From Pinus tabuliformis (Eukaryota > Streptophyta > Pinopsida > Pinales > Pinaceae): DNA of 64,000 nucleotides. The stretch lies in NCBI GenBank assembly GCA_031772625.1, contig CM062813.1:693232420-693296419 (forward strand), read 5' to 3'. The translations under genes and the position numbers were made by a program. The notes under the pieces are model-generated. The model saw only the letters and a program-made list of their open reading frames with translations. It was not told the origin of the DNA and made no database searches. This document shows, one piece after another, positions 23,276 to 34,700 of this stretch (within the stretch, counting starts at the first letter, position 1; every line of letters starts with the position of its first letter).

Positions 23276-25099
23276 GTGATGACCTTTCATCTGTGGTTTT
23301 CATCAAACACCCTAAACGATGATTCGATTAGGCTTCGCCTTTTTCAGAGGACGTTAACTGGTCCAGCAACAAGATGGTATATCGAATTGCCTAGAGCTTC
23401 ATTTGACAACTTCAGTACCCTAGCCACAACCTTTTTAGCCCATTTTCAGTTACGGATAAGGTACGAAACATGAACGGAACTTCTTACCAACTTCAAACAA
23501 ACGACGGCCACTCACATATCTGATCATATACATGAGTGGCGACGTCGTCGTAGAATGGTGAAAACGTATGTTCCCGATCAGCTTTTAGCTGAATGGTTTA
23601 TTAAGTCATTACTTCCTTCCATCACAGAAGATGTGGCAAAAGGGGGAGTCGTCACAGAAGAGCAAGTTATCGCTCGTGCACAATATTTGGACTTGATTTA
23701 CACTCAGTCTGACACGCTCTACGATAAAATACCTGACGCCCCTAGACTGGAATTCTCAGTTCCTCCTCCTCCTAAATCAAACAATGACTCTCATGCTGGC
23801 GATGGCGTGATTGGCGCAACAGACACGAAATCGACAAAGGCTACATCTAAAAAGGCCCGTAAGATTTCCGGTCAAAATGAAAAAGAAGAACTTCTTGCCT
23901 CGGAAGTAAATGCCGTATCGACAGATAAAGGCAAAGAAACCAAGCAACCAAGGGGCAAGAAGAAAGGCAAAGGGAAGAAGAAGAAACAGGAAGAATCATC
24001 ACCTGAAAAATCTTCTGCAAACCCTCCTGGAAATAGGAAAATAAAATATCCATGCATGATATGTGATGAGGATCATCGGAAAACAGATTGTCCACACAAA
24101 GCTGAGCTTAAAAAATTCTTCAAGAATTCAAAAACCTCAGCAGTGTTAACTGATCCGTTTCCAAACCCAAGAACAAATCTGGTTGACAGTGGAAATGCTT
24201 CCCCATCTCAAGTGCTAATGTTTTTAGTTTCATAACAACAAAATGATGCTTTGATATCGACAAGGAACAAAGATTATGGGAATCCACAGCTGTCGAACAA
24301 CAAGGATAAAGATCAACCTAGTAGTTCGACAACAACTTCGACAGAAGTTGCGTCGCCCATCATTCCTGAACTGACAATAAAACCGCCAAAGGGAGTAGTA
24401 CACAAATCGACATTTAATCCTCGTGCTAGAGCAGCACAACATTATAATATAGTGGAAGATTTGGCCCAATCGCCATCCGCTATGTCGACTCTTGAGGTAC
24501 TACAAAATTGCCCATCCCAAAAGCAGGCTTTATTATCAGCCATTGGTGGGATAGACCCAAAGGATTCCAATCTTGTATCCTTCGATCATAAAGGATACGA
24601 TCCTCAATTACCAGCTCAACTAGCTTTCCTCGTTCAAGTGAAAGCCCTCAACAAAACTGTTCATCGAACAATTATTGATGAGGGGGCATCTACATGTATT
24701 ATGTCGATGAGTTGCTGGAAAACTTTAGGATCTCCAACCTTGTCGCGATCTTCGACGACATTAAAAGCATTTGACGGACGAACATATATCCCATATGGTA
24801 TTCTAAATAACTTGAAGGTTGAACTAGGAGGAAAAACAGTAGAAATAGATGTTGAGGTAATCGACGGAAATCTCGATTACAACATCCTACTGGGAAGACC
24901 ATGGATATATGCCATGGCTGCTGTTGTGTCGACCTATTTTAGGAAGATTGCATTTCCCTTTCAAGGAGGGATTACAATCGTCGATCAACAAAACTTCCTC
25001 CCCAATGGTTCTCAAGTTACGGGAAGCATTCCTATGATCCATGGAAGCCCCCATTCGCTTCAAAATATCGGAGTAGGCATACTAAAAGATCCTATATGA
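23276..25099 (+). pseudogene. E5 gag-protease
   Basis: One frame runs from about 23276 to 25099 with stops at 23471 and 24233. Gag core: LTGPATRWYIELP, FLAHFQLRI, TYVPDQLLAEWFIKSLLP. A basic Lys-rich stretch precedes a zinc knuckle CMICDEDHRKTDC (24053-24091, spacing C-x2-C-x3-H-x4-C) for RNA binding. The retropepsin follows with IIDEGASTCIM (catalytic Asp at 24677, DEG variant common in Tat elements) and NILLGRPWIYAM. The N-terminal part of gag before 23276 is not recognisable, so the start is lost or frameshifted. The frame continues into RT. Confidence 0.85.
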
Positions 25100-28098
25100 A
25101 TGGGAGCTTTCGCTCTTTCACCTCCAATCAATTTGGCGGAAGTAGTGTCAGTAGGAACCTGCAACATGATATCTTCTGAAAAGATCTCAGAAAACGATAT
25201 CGACATGGATCATGCGCGGGTTTTGCCTCCAAGCCCAACAGAAATATTGTAGCAATCAATGTTCCTGGCATGGGAGGCAAACCCAAATCAACGCTCATCA
25301 AGCGTTTGGATAGATAGGTCTAAGGAATATGGTACCCCTTCAGATCCTTGGTCGCGAGTGCATGTCACCGACGAAGGAATTGTTCAATCAATGGTAATTG
25401 AAGGAGCACCATGGGATGATTACCACCATCGTTCCCTTCTTCCGGATTGTGAAGAAAATACTCCTGATGACCTTTATCATCCTTCAGTTTTTGATTTTCT
25501 ATCAAATACTGTAAACACGGTGGATTCCAAGCGAAACTTGTCCAACATTGAAGAGACTATCGCCATAAATATCTCGACCAAAACAGATGTTGTAAAGAAT
25601 ATTTATGTTGGCAAATGTTGTTCTCCTTCAGAACTGGAAATATATAACGCTCTTTTTCACGAATTCAGAGATGTCTTTGCTTGGTCATATAGTGAAATGC
25701 CAGGCATTGACTCGAGTATCGTTGAACACGAAATCAATATGTATCCAGATGTCAAACCAGTACCACAACGGCTACAACAGGTGCACCCCAAGAAAGTCGC
25801 TGCCATTAAGGCAGAAGTTGAAAAAATTCTCCATGCTGGTTTCATTTACCTGGTTCCTCTAACCAATTGGGTATGGAATATTGTCCCTGTTATGAAAAAA
25901 CAAGGAATAATTAGAGTGTGCGTCGATTATAGGGATGTAAATCAAGCTTGTCCAAAAGACAACTACCCTACACCCTTCATCGACCAGATAATTGATGAAT
26001 GCACCGGATGTGAAATCTTTTCATTTATGGATGGATTCTCAGGGTATAATCAAATAAATATCCGCCCACAGGACCAGTCAAAGACTGCATTTATTTGTCC
26101 ATGGGGCACGTTCTCATATCGAAAATTACCCTTTGGTTTAAATAACGCAGGGGCAACGTTTCAGAGGGCAATGAATTATGCCTTCCATGACATCAAAAAT
26201 ATCGTTCAACCATACCTCAATGACCTTCCAACTCATTCGCGAAAGCTGACTGATCATCCGCAGCATTTAAGAGCGATATTTCTACGTTGCCGACACTACA
26301 AGATACGACTCAATCCACACAAATGTGTATTTTGTGTAAGTTCTGGTTGTTTACTTGGCTTTGTAGTCTCGAAGGACAGTATTTGTCTCGACCCATGTAA
26401 GGTTCAGGCAATCATAAATTTTCCTCCACCTTCAAATTTGCTTCAGATTCAGAAACTCCAAGGGAAAGCAAACTTTCTGAGGAGGTTCATTCCAAATTAC
26501 GCCGAACTTGCTAAAGGTTATACGCGTTTTTTGAAAAAGGAAGTACCCTTTGTCTGGGATCAGGTTGCGCAAGCTTCCTTTGATGCTTTAAAAGAATCCC
26601 TAATGAAAGCATCATTAATGTACACTCCTGATTATCAAAAAGACTTTAGCCTGTATCTAGCTGCAGCGGATACGACCATCGCAATGGTTTTAGTTCAAGA
26701 AGAAAACGGAATCGAACATCCTATATATTATTTAAGTAAGAACTTAAATGATACAGAAAGTAAATATTCTTATGTTGAAAAGCTAGCGCTCGCAGCTGTT
26801 CAAGCGATACAGAGATTTCGACACTATGTCCTCTTTCGAAAAACTACCATTCTGTCAGATTGCAACCCCATGACTTATATATTGTCGCGACAGTTGCTGG
26901 GGGGAAAATATTCAAAATGGATAGCAATCCTACAAGAGTTTGATCTGGAATTTGTAAAATCCAAGTCAAAGAAAGCTTTAGTTTTCGCAAAATTAATATG
27001 CGATCTCCCATCGTCGTCCAACGATGAAACATCCGAAGAAATGATCGTGGATGGAAATTTGTTTCTGATATCTTCAAGCAATCAGTGGTATGGGGATATA
27101 ATCATTTATCTCCAAACCAAAAATATAGGCCAAATACCTCTCGCTCCGAACAAAAACGTATTCGATACCAAGCAAAAGACTACATGATCGTCGGTGATAC
27201 ACTTTACCGTTGCGGTATCGATATAGTTCTAAGAAGGTGCATCACCCATGCGGAGGCCGAAAAAGTCCTGAATGATTGCCATTCAGGCACATGTGGGGGG
27301 CATCAATCCGGTTATGCTACAACGCAAAAAATATTACGAGCAGGATACTTCTGGCCAACAATGTTTAAAGATTGCATAAACGCAGTCAGAAGTTGCCATG
27401 CTTGTCAAATTTTCGATAGCAAAACCAGAAGACCACCCGCACCTCTGCAGCCAATAGCTGTTGTCGGGCCATTCGCCAAATGGGGCATCAATTTCATGAC
27501 ATCTAACCCCACCTCGACCGGGGGGCATGGGTATATCATAGTCGCAGTTGACTATTTTACCAAATGGGCCGAGGCGATGCCTACATTAGATAATACTGGT
27601 GAAACAGCTGCCCTCTTCTTTTTCAATCATGTAGTCGCCAGATTCGGCGTCCCACAAGCTATAGTCACAGATCATGGATCACATTTTCGCAATCACATGA
27701 TGGTCGAATCAGATGCCAAAATAGGGTTGTCTCACGACAGCTCTACTCCATATTACCCGCAAGCCAACGGACAAGTTGAAGCAATCAACAAGGTCCTGAA
27801 GTGCATGCTGCAAAGGATGATTGGAGTTCACAAAAGAAGGTGGCACCTAATCCTGTACTCAGCCTTGTGGGCTTACCGAACATCGGTAAGGAATGCAACC
27901 GGGTTTACACCTTTCCAACTGGTATATGGCCTGGAAGCAGTCTTACCAATCCAGTGTGAAATCTCGTCCCTCAAACTCGCAATTGACCTCCTCCCCGGAA
28001 CTTCAGAAGAAGAAGCTCGTTTCTTGGAACTAATCCAATTGGATGAAACCCGTCGTGATGCCGCTTTGGCTAACGAAGCCCATAAGAAACGAGTCAAA
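25100..28098 (+). pseudogene. E5 pol: RT, RNase H, integrase
   Basis: The frame continues from the protease with stops at 25097 and about 25250. RT motifs include CVDYRDVNQACPKDNYP, FMDGFSGYNQI, PFGLNNAGATFQRAM. The catalytic YLDD box reads YLND at 26213-26224, a loss of an essential aspartate. RNase H follows (AAADTTIAMVLVQ, YVEKLALAAVQAI, LSDCNP). A one-base frameshift near 27130 leads to integrase with an HHCC finger (HSGTCGGHQ, SCHACQIF) and catalytic core VAVDYFTKW, VTDHGSHF, GQVEAINK. The first catalytic Asp is Asn in KWGINFM. The frame is cut after AHKKRV near 28098 by unrelated sequence. Together these would make and insert cDNA. Confidence 0.9.
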
Positions 28099-28480
28099 AT
28101 CCCTGATAACTTGAACGAAATCAAAACGCAGGCTACGGAAGGGCGAAGTGCGAGAATGACTGATATAACTTATGTTTCTGAAGTCTATGGCGAGGAGTGA
28201 GACTTTTGCAATATTGATGCGATCTGGTCGGGGGTGAAGTACGAATTGTGTGTCGTTCCCGCAGTGGCGCGTTCAGTGGCCTACTTAGCTGCTGTTACGA
28301 GGCTCGGTAGGAACTAGTACATGACCTTACATTACTGGCTAGGGTCTTTGGACGACTTATTTAGAAGTCTGCCTGCCTTAAAATCCGCTCTCTTACCATC
28401 CCCGTAGTCTCCTTAGAAACTCGGCTCTCGACTAGGTTACGCAATGAGCTTGCTGCTCCGTCTGCCTATTGCTTTGCGAG
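28099..28480 (+). other. Unexplained insert within the E5 integrase
   Basis: About 380 bases separate the integrase helix ending AHKKRV from its continuation AQFDKNVKPRVF at about 28480. In related integrases these two parts are adjacent. The insert is more GC-rich than its surroundings, first reads open (to 28200) and then has stops. I see no clear terminal repeats, and its source is unknown. Confidence 0.45.
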
Positions 28481-28710
28481 CGCAGTTCGACAAAAATGTC
28501 AAACCCCGTGTCTTCTCAGAAGGTGACTTGGTCTTGCTTTATGACCAAGAATCCGATAAATTGGGAGCAGGTAAATTCAAGTCTTTATGGATGGGCCCCT
28601 ATATTGTTAAACGAGTGTTAGCAAAAGGAGCCTACGAGTTAATGGATTATGATGGAATTCCACTGGCACAACCTCGTAACGGGTTGTACCTCAAGCGTTA
28701 CTATGCGTGA
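28481..28710 (+). pseudogene. E5 integrase C-terminal domain
   Basis: Codons AQFDKNVKPRVFSEGDLVLLY, then KFKSLWMGPYIVKRVL and a final LKRYYA. The GPY module is the DNA-binding C-terminal domain of Ty3-type integrases. It is in frame 28444-28710 and ends with TGA just before the second RNase H. Separated from the catalytic core by the insert at 28099-28480. Confidence 0.8.
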
Positions 28711-28800
28711 TTCAGTATAGTAACCTGTATGCTTTTGTTATGTTTTTGTTTTCGCTAAAGTGTTTATTTTGGTCAAGTAATCCACTTTTTACATTTATTG

Positions 28801-29230
28801 CAGATGTCAAACCTATTGGAGTCATGTGTTGGATATGCCGACGGAGCGAGTCGTATTTCGCAGAACCTATCTTCCACCGCCTGGGCCATTTTTGATCCAA
28901 GCGGCGATTTAGTAAGTTTCAGAGGGGTATGTATTGGTCGATCAACGAATAACATCGTTGAATATAGCGCGTTGATAGAACTTCTCTCTGATGCCATCAC
29001 ACATGGTATACGCCAACTGATTGTCAGGCTAGACTCACAAATCGTCATACTACAACTCACTGGTATCTACTCTGTCCGAAATCCAGCTATTTATCGCATG
29101 TTCCTAAGGGTTAAGATTTTGGAAAGATGATTTGATTTTATTCAATATCAGCATATTTCCAGAAACTTAAACACATTAACTGACTCATTGGCAAATTATG
29201 TGTTAGATAGACATTTACAATGTTTATAAA
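28801..29230 (+). pseudogene. E5 second RNase H (aRH), downstream of integrase
   Basis: The reading frame encodes YADGASR, a central TNNIVEYSALIELLSDA, RLDSQIV and, after a TGA near 29128, TLTDSLANYVLDRHL. These give all four acidic positions of an RNase H fold and the NN-x-x-EYxAL signature of the extra, archaeal-like RNase H known from Tat elements. It begins about 90 bases after the integrase stop. In the layout I know best this domain lies between RNase H and integrase; here it is after integrase. Role: removal of RNA from the RNA-cDNA hybrid. Confidence 0.8.
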
Positions 29231-29397
29231 AAGAAGCATACCATCAATATTTGCATTTGGATCATGTAACTTAACCAAAATAAAACTCTGAAAATCAAAA
29301 ATATATATAACTGTTTATGGTTTACACATAATGTTCTGTAACCAAGACAAAATTGGTCAAACGACCAAAAACTCAAAACGCTAGGGGGCACCCTAGT

Positions 29398-30950
29398 CTA
29401 ATGATGCTCGTGATAGCAAGTCACAGCCTGTGCGATCATGTGTAAGAGCCGAGTCCATCTTCTTGGCACACCAGTAGTATGCCACTGCAACCTCAACGGC
29501 AGCTCGTTAGTCCTCACATCTGGAATACCAAGAGTGAGGCCCTCAACCTGTTCCTGTAATGCTGTGAGAGTCTCGGCCACATCGAGGTCGCGAAGGATAG
29601 CCCTTCCAACAGCCTCTCCTGCTGGGGCGGCAGCTGGCACTCTCAGGCGTACTACTGGCCGAACGGGACCAACATCTGCATGAACACATGAGTTTAATTA
29701 AGTCTTGATAGAATAAATCACAAGGACATTATAAGAGAAAAATGATAAACAAGAATATGGTCAAAGAATTTACCAATGGCACCCCACTGTTCGCCAGCTG
29801 GCAGTACTAAATATGGATCACCCGGAAGTCCATACCAGCGTATGGGTACTCGGAATAAACCATCTCCTGACGATCAAACCACCCGAAGAAGGTATCAGAA
29901 AATGAAATCTGAGACTGACCAGCATGCCTAGACATATGGTCAACCCATCTCTGCATACGTGGTTCAGTCGGTGAAGGTAAATCGAGTGCAATATACTGCG
30001 TCTGCATCAGTGGTATATTTTCCAAGGCAAAGGTGGTCAAAATAGAACCATACCCAAAGTTCTTCAACCTCCCACTCTTTACCTTGGTCAACTGTTCTTT
30101 CGTCACAAGAAGTACTGCGTCGCACCAATTGAACACCTTCGGTTGGAGACATTCCAAGGCATACTGCATGTAAGATCGGTTGGCTACATGAAGAGCCGCA
30201 CCACCAGCCATCCTACCAAAAGTAAACAGAATAGTCCTGAGAGACCTGTCAGTGACATCACGGATGATGATCTTGCCGTCTTTACTCGGCTGAGATCCCT
30301 CTCTGCAATACCGGCGAACATAATCTCTCACAGATTCACCTCCTCGGGCCGAACCTGATAAAGAGATGGGGGCACCCCGCCTCGACAAGCCAGTCAAGAA
30401 ATAGATGTCCACTACAATCAAGGGGATGGATTTGCCCCTGATCTGGAACACCTGGTTGGTAGGATCCCAAGCATCGAGCAAATACTGCAGTAAGTTGATC
30501 TGTTGTCTCATGCTAGAAATGCGGAAAAACTTCAGCAAGCCACAGTTCCGCAGTGCATTTACTGTAACCGGATCATGTAGGGCAAGCATGTCCTCTTCTT
30601 CATGCTCACGTTCTCGCCATGTAATAGTCATCTTACTCCAAAGATCTCTGAAAAACAAACAAGAGAAGAGTTAGATCCTGATTTTGGTAAGAAACAGGTA
30701 AAATTTCCATCAAAAACTGTGCACAAAATTCCTTCTTTGCGCCCATCGCACCTACAGTAGTGCTCTGGGTGCGTTGCATGTCAGATGGCCAGTAGACAGG
30801 CCAACATCCAACGCACCTTTCGATACACAGAGGGTGCGCTGAAGGCAGAGCCAGTTTTTCAAACCCCAGAGGCTCAAAAAAAATAGGAACCAAGCTCAGA
30901 ATGCAAAATGGAAAGCATGAAATGAAAGAGCTCAAGTTTAGCTCCTACCT
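29398..30950 (-). pseudogene. Antisense PMD-like gene in E5 with introns
   Basis: The minus strand carries a plant-mobile-domain type protein: MLALHDPVTVNALRNCGLL, then LLQYLLDAWDPTNQVFQIRG, DIYFLTGLSRRGAP and MQTQYIALDLPSPTEPRMQRWV. The main exon is 30647 to 29774. Splice sites support a 98-bp intron (donor GTAAAT at 29773, acceptor TGCAG ending at 29676). The last exon starts at 29675 and ends at the stop near 29398. It encodes a Pro/Ala-rich tail and a helix (ILRDLDVAETLTALQEQVEG). An upstream intron 30948-30648 (CAG/GTAGG to TTTTTCAG) implies another 5' exon. A frameshift near 29865 breaks it. PMD proteins occur in host silencing factors and as cargo of plant transposons. Its role here is unknown. 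Confidence 0.65.
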
Positions 30951-33118
30951 GGTCTGGACGGCACCGAGAATCGTCCACAGAATCTCACGAAATCAGCTGA
31001 TGAAAATCAAAGGTGGAAAGCACCTCCAAAGCTCCAACAAACCAAAGTTCAAATGAAATGGTAAAATGAGAGGTAAAAGCACTTTTACATTACTTTTTTG
31101 CGTAGTTCGAAGTAAAATATTAGTGTTCTAACTCATTTTTCAAGCATATATTGTTCATTTCTGACTAGTTTGATGAAGCAATTGAAAATACAGTACAATC
31201 TTTGAAAGAACAAAGCTATTTATGGTAAAGTCAAGAAGAGACCATTGTATCGAGCAGTTTTAAGACATAGTTCAAGCTCGTTAAAAAATAAACATAAGTC
31301 ATGAGCAAATGTTTCCCCCCAGTGTTTAAGCTCAATAAAAAAAATGAACCGATTTCCCGGTAAATAACCATCGTGAATGTAGTATTTCAGCCTTTTAAAA
31401 GCCTTGGTCATGTTCTCATCATCACCTCCACTCTGTATTGGCCGATCATTCACCTCCATTTGATTGTTTACCCCTTTTGAGGAACAGCTGCGAAGAGTGA
31501 TCTCACTAGCCATCCTTGTAACACTGCCGTGATTGGAAAATTCCAAACCTTACCTGGAATCAGCTGCTACCCATTTTATCACTCGTTCCTCAAAAGACGA
31601 GTCTCCTTTAAGCTCTTTTCAATTGACTCGTAAAATATGAAAATATTGCTGAGCCATTGGCCTCTCCAGCTCGTTAAAGGGACCGGAAGTGCTATCCATC
31701 CTCTAAATTTTAATATTTTTGGACCTGAGGGATTATTACACAAAAAGATCGAGCACTTGTTTTGTTCGGCTCGTTAAAAGTATCGAAAATTCACCCCTTT
31801 TGTATTTCGGACTTAAGGGATTAGATGACGAAAAAGGAATTTTGGAGTTTCCTTTACGTTCCTTTTCAGACTCTCTAAAATTGAAAAGGACCTAGTTATC
31901 TTTGTCATTAAACTCGTTAAAACTTTAATAGCGACAAACTTGTTTATAGACGAGAACGAGTTTCACTATCGCTAGGCTCGTTAAAACATAGCAATGGGTT
32001 TTCCCGAAGGGCAAATTATAGAACAAGCATATGTTATCCTCCTCAAGCTTGACAAAAATAAAGAGGTACTGGTCAGCAATGACTGGGGAAAAATTGGGAA
32101 GAAAACTTGAAGAAACTTTGTTGGTAGCAAGTCGCTCTTGAACATGACACTTTCACTCCGCATCTAAGTCGGGTTGGGTTGTTTCATTCACCGGTCACAT
32201 CACCATGGTCCCATCACACCATCCACATTTGGGGTTAATGCTACCAATCCATCATGTCAGTGTCGCCGATATGTTCAAGAGAAGTCATTCAGAGAATTCA
32301 CCTGTGTCTCACCCACTACAATACATTTACACTCCATTCTTTCATGACCGCCACCCTGAACCTTATATCACCAGATCGTTTTCACCTCCATTAAAATCAT
32401 TTGCTTCGTTCTATGTCATTGATGTGGGATTCATTAAGGCCCTCCTATGACGGATCACTTCTTGTCGACATCAGCTCATTATCCAAGAAGTTTATCTCGG
32501 AACACCCCATTCAGTACTTTGAAGCTTGCATGCCTCAATGGCAAGTTTCTCACTTCTGGCGACAGGTTTACATCAATGACCTTCGACCGAAAGATTTTGC
32601 GTGGTGTCCGACACCAAGTCCTTTATTCACACCACGTAAATTGTACTGCAGTACCTTGTGCTTGTTAACAGCTTACATCATTGGCTGGTAATCAAGCAAT
32701 GTCTTTCCATGTTCGACTCCAGAACATCTCTCACATGGATAGACTTGTACTTCGAGTGAATATCAAATGAGATTGAAGAACCCGGATCTAGTTTCATCCA
32801 TCCGGGCTGCGATATATATTCAGGGAAATAAAGACATTAAATGTACATCATTGCTGCACAGATAATCATCCAATCAAATGGATGATGGCTCTACCAGAAT
32901 CATCAGTCTACACTCAGACGATTGTCTGTCCTATGTACATGAAAATGAATTTATAAAGTTGAGCATGGGAATGCCCGCCTCAGCTAGATCATGAAAATAT
33001 TATGAAGATAATGTATTGTATTGTATCTTATTAAAGGTCTCCTCCCAGCTTGAAAGAACTTCGGATCCTCATACCAAAGCATTTCACCTGACATCAAAAG
33101 ATTAACGACCTCATACTT
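30951..33118 (+). other. E5 3' region without recognisable gene
   Basis: About 2.2 kb between the antisense gene and the purine tract. Open frames are short and without domains I recognise (for example minus 31220-31546 and plus 32205-32691). It holds five GCTCGTTAAA-like motifs. Probably non-coding or decayed cargo. Confidence 0.5.
31276..31986 (+). repeat. Interspersed GCTCGTTAAAA motif
   Basis: GCTCGTTAAA(A) occurs at 31276, 31669, 31769 and 31976, and ACTCGTTAAAA at 31912. Spacings are irregular (393, 100, 143, 64). Five near-identical 10-11-mers in 0.7 kb is far more than chance in AT-rich sequence. Possibly relics of diverged tandem repeats. Confidence 0.5.
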
Positions 33119-33129
33119 TAGGGGGCAAC
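33119..33129 (+). other. E5 polypurine tract
   Basis: TAGGGGGCAAC directly precedes the right LTR (TGTTATAGACA at 33130), where plus-strand DNA synthesis would be primed. Confidence 0.7.
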
Positions 33130-34170
33130 TGTTATAGACATTTTTGGGCACTGCAACCCCAAGCATGAAATTTCCATAAACCAAGGGCTCCTAAGTCCCT
33201 AAAAGTGTTGTTCTAACCCCTAAAGGAACAAGGTCAACTGATTACATCTTCTCCCAGAAGTTCTCCATGAAAAACTGCTCAGAATTGGTCAAAACAGGAT
33301 CATTTCAGCTGCTCCATAGGCAAAGTGCATTGCATCTCACCTAAACACACTGTGTGGGTGCGTTTCATTTCAAAAAGCCCTTCTATGGGGTGCGATGGGC
33401 GAGAACTGACAAATGGCAGTGTCATTCCACGAGGTGGAGAGGCAATGGAAGCTTCCAGAAACTTCTCCTGTGACACTTGCCTCGCTGAATTTGACCAAGG
33501 ATGAGTAAGAGATCATCAATATCCAAGTGGAAGCAAGAACTATCAGAGAGAAGACACTAATCAAATCACAAGCTGACTCATCTCCCTTACAGATATCTAT
33601 ATATGGATCCCTCATCCCAGAGATCCGGAGGCTGGAATTTTGCATATTGTAAGGAATTGTTGTTGGTTTCTTGAGACAAAACATCATATTGTTGGGTGAT
33701 CTAAGCTTTGTATGAGGTGAAGAGGGGCTTCCTTGCTGAGAGGATGACGCTAGGTCAGAACAACTGGTTGTAACTCCCCTTGGCTCTTTCTTGTTTATCA
33801 ATAAAAGCTATTCAAGTTTTCCTCCATACTCTTGTGTAATTTATGTTTGCTGCATTTGTATGGTCAATTTACATCTGATCCTAGATTGCTTATGATTATA
33901 GATCCATGTTCTTGTATAGTGCTATGCTATTGTGATCTTACAGGTACTTTGTGAAGTTGGGCGTGCAAGGGAACAAGTAGCGAAGGACTATCGAGAAAGA
34001 GAGGAATCGAACCAGGAGATTAGCGCAAGACAGAGTTTGGTCTTCTTTGTTCTTCTCTATCTATACTTCATAAAGGAAAAACGAAAGTAGCTTTACTTTG
34101 TTTGTTTCTAAGGCATCTATCACACCTTAGTGGGATAAGCAGTTCTGAGTAGACACTTTTCCCTGTAACA
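33130..34170 (+). repeat. E5 3' LTR
   Basis: Collinear with 21596-22608, with one extra block of about 28 bp near 33456 and scattered substitutions. Ends CCCTGTAACA at 34170, followed by the second AACAA target copy at 34171-34175. Confidence 0.95.
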
Positions 34171-34175
34171 AACAA

Positions 34176-34700
34176 TCCAGTGCCCAAGATCAAAAAACCG
34201 TTGATATGATTGATGCAACAAAGGAAAATGACATACCATATGAAATACAAGAGCCAAATCTGCCCACCGGACAAGCTTCTAAAACTCTTAAGGCTAGTCA
34301 TAATCAAGAAACCTTATGGTACTTAGATTTTGATGGCTTAGTAAACAAATTAGGAGCAGGGGCAGTGGTTTGGATACACAACATGCAAAATAACTATGTC
34401 GAAGGTCATGCATATAGGTTAAATTTCAGATGCACAAACAATATGGCCAAGTATGAAGCCCTGTTGTTAGGACTCAAACTGATCAGAGGTCTTGGGGCAA
34501 CCAAGGTTTCAATTTTAGGGGATTCAGATCTGATTATACAGCAGATGAAGGGAAATTTTGTTAGAAATGATCTTAGGTTGAGGGCTTACAAAGGGGCGGC
34601 CATTGAAATACTTAACATTTTCTCATAATCTCAACTAACCAAAATTTCTAGAAAGCACAATTTACATGCACACAATTTGGCAACTTTTGCCAGCACTTGC
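34176..34700 (+). pseudogene. E4 second RNase H (aRH), upstream of RT
   Basis: After the E5 insertion the E4 frame resumes and encodes an RNase H fold: LWYLDFDGLVNKLGAGAVV, then NNMAKYEALLLGLKLI, ILGDSDLIIQQMKGNF and, after a stop at 34626, RKHNLHAHNLATFAS. The pattern is the extra RNase H of Tat elements. Two acidic catalytic positions are changed (Glu to Lys in AKYEAL, Asp to His in the last motif), so it would be inactive. It lies between protease and RT, a different place from the aRH of E5. Confidence 0.8.

Larger units (their letters stand above)
21596..34170 (+). mobile_element. E5: Tat-lineage Ty3 retrotransposon nested in E4
   Basis: LTRs of 1013 and 1041 bp (TGTTATAGACA to CCTGTAACA) flank a tRNA-Arg-type primer site, the E4-like leader block, gag, retropepsin, RT, RNase H, integrase with GPY-type C-terminus, a second RNase H, an antisense PMD-like gene and a purine tract. 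A perfect AACAA target duplication encloses it. Gag, protease and RT share one frame interrupted by point stops. The two LTRs are highly similar, with one indel of about 28 bp near 21920 versus 33456, so this insertion is younger than the host element E4. Catalytic residues of RT and integrase are mutated, so it is dead. Confidence 0.95.

Noticed and set aside
28201..28440. Ribosomal RNA or organellar fragment as source of the insert
   Set aside because: GC-rich, but no conserved rRNA or tRNA motif can be recognised.
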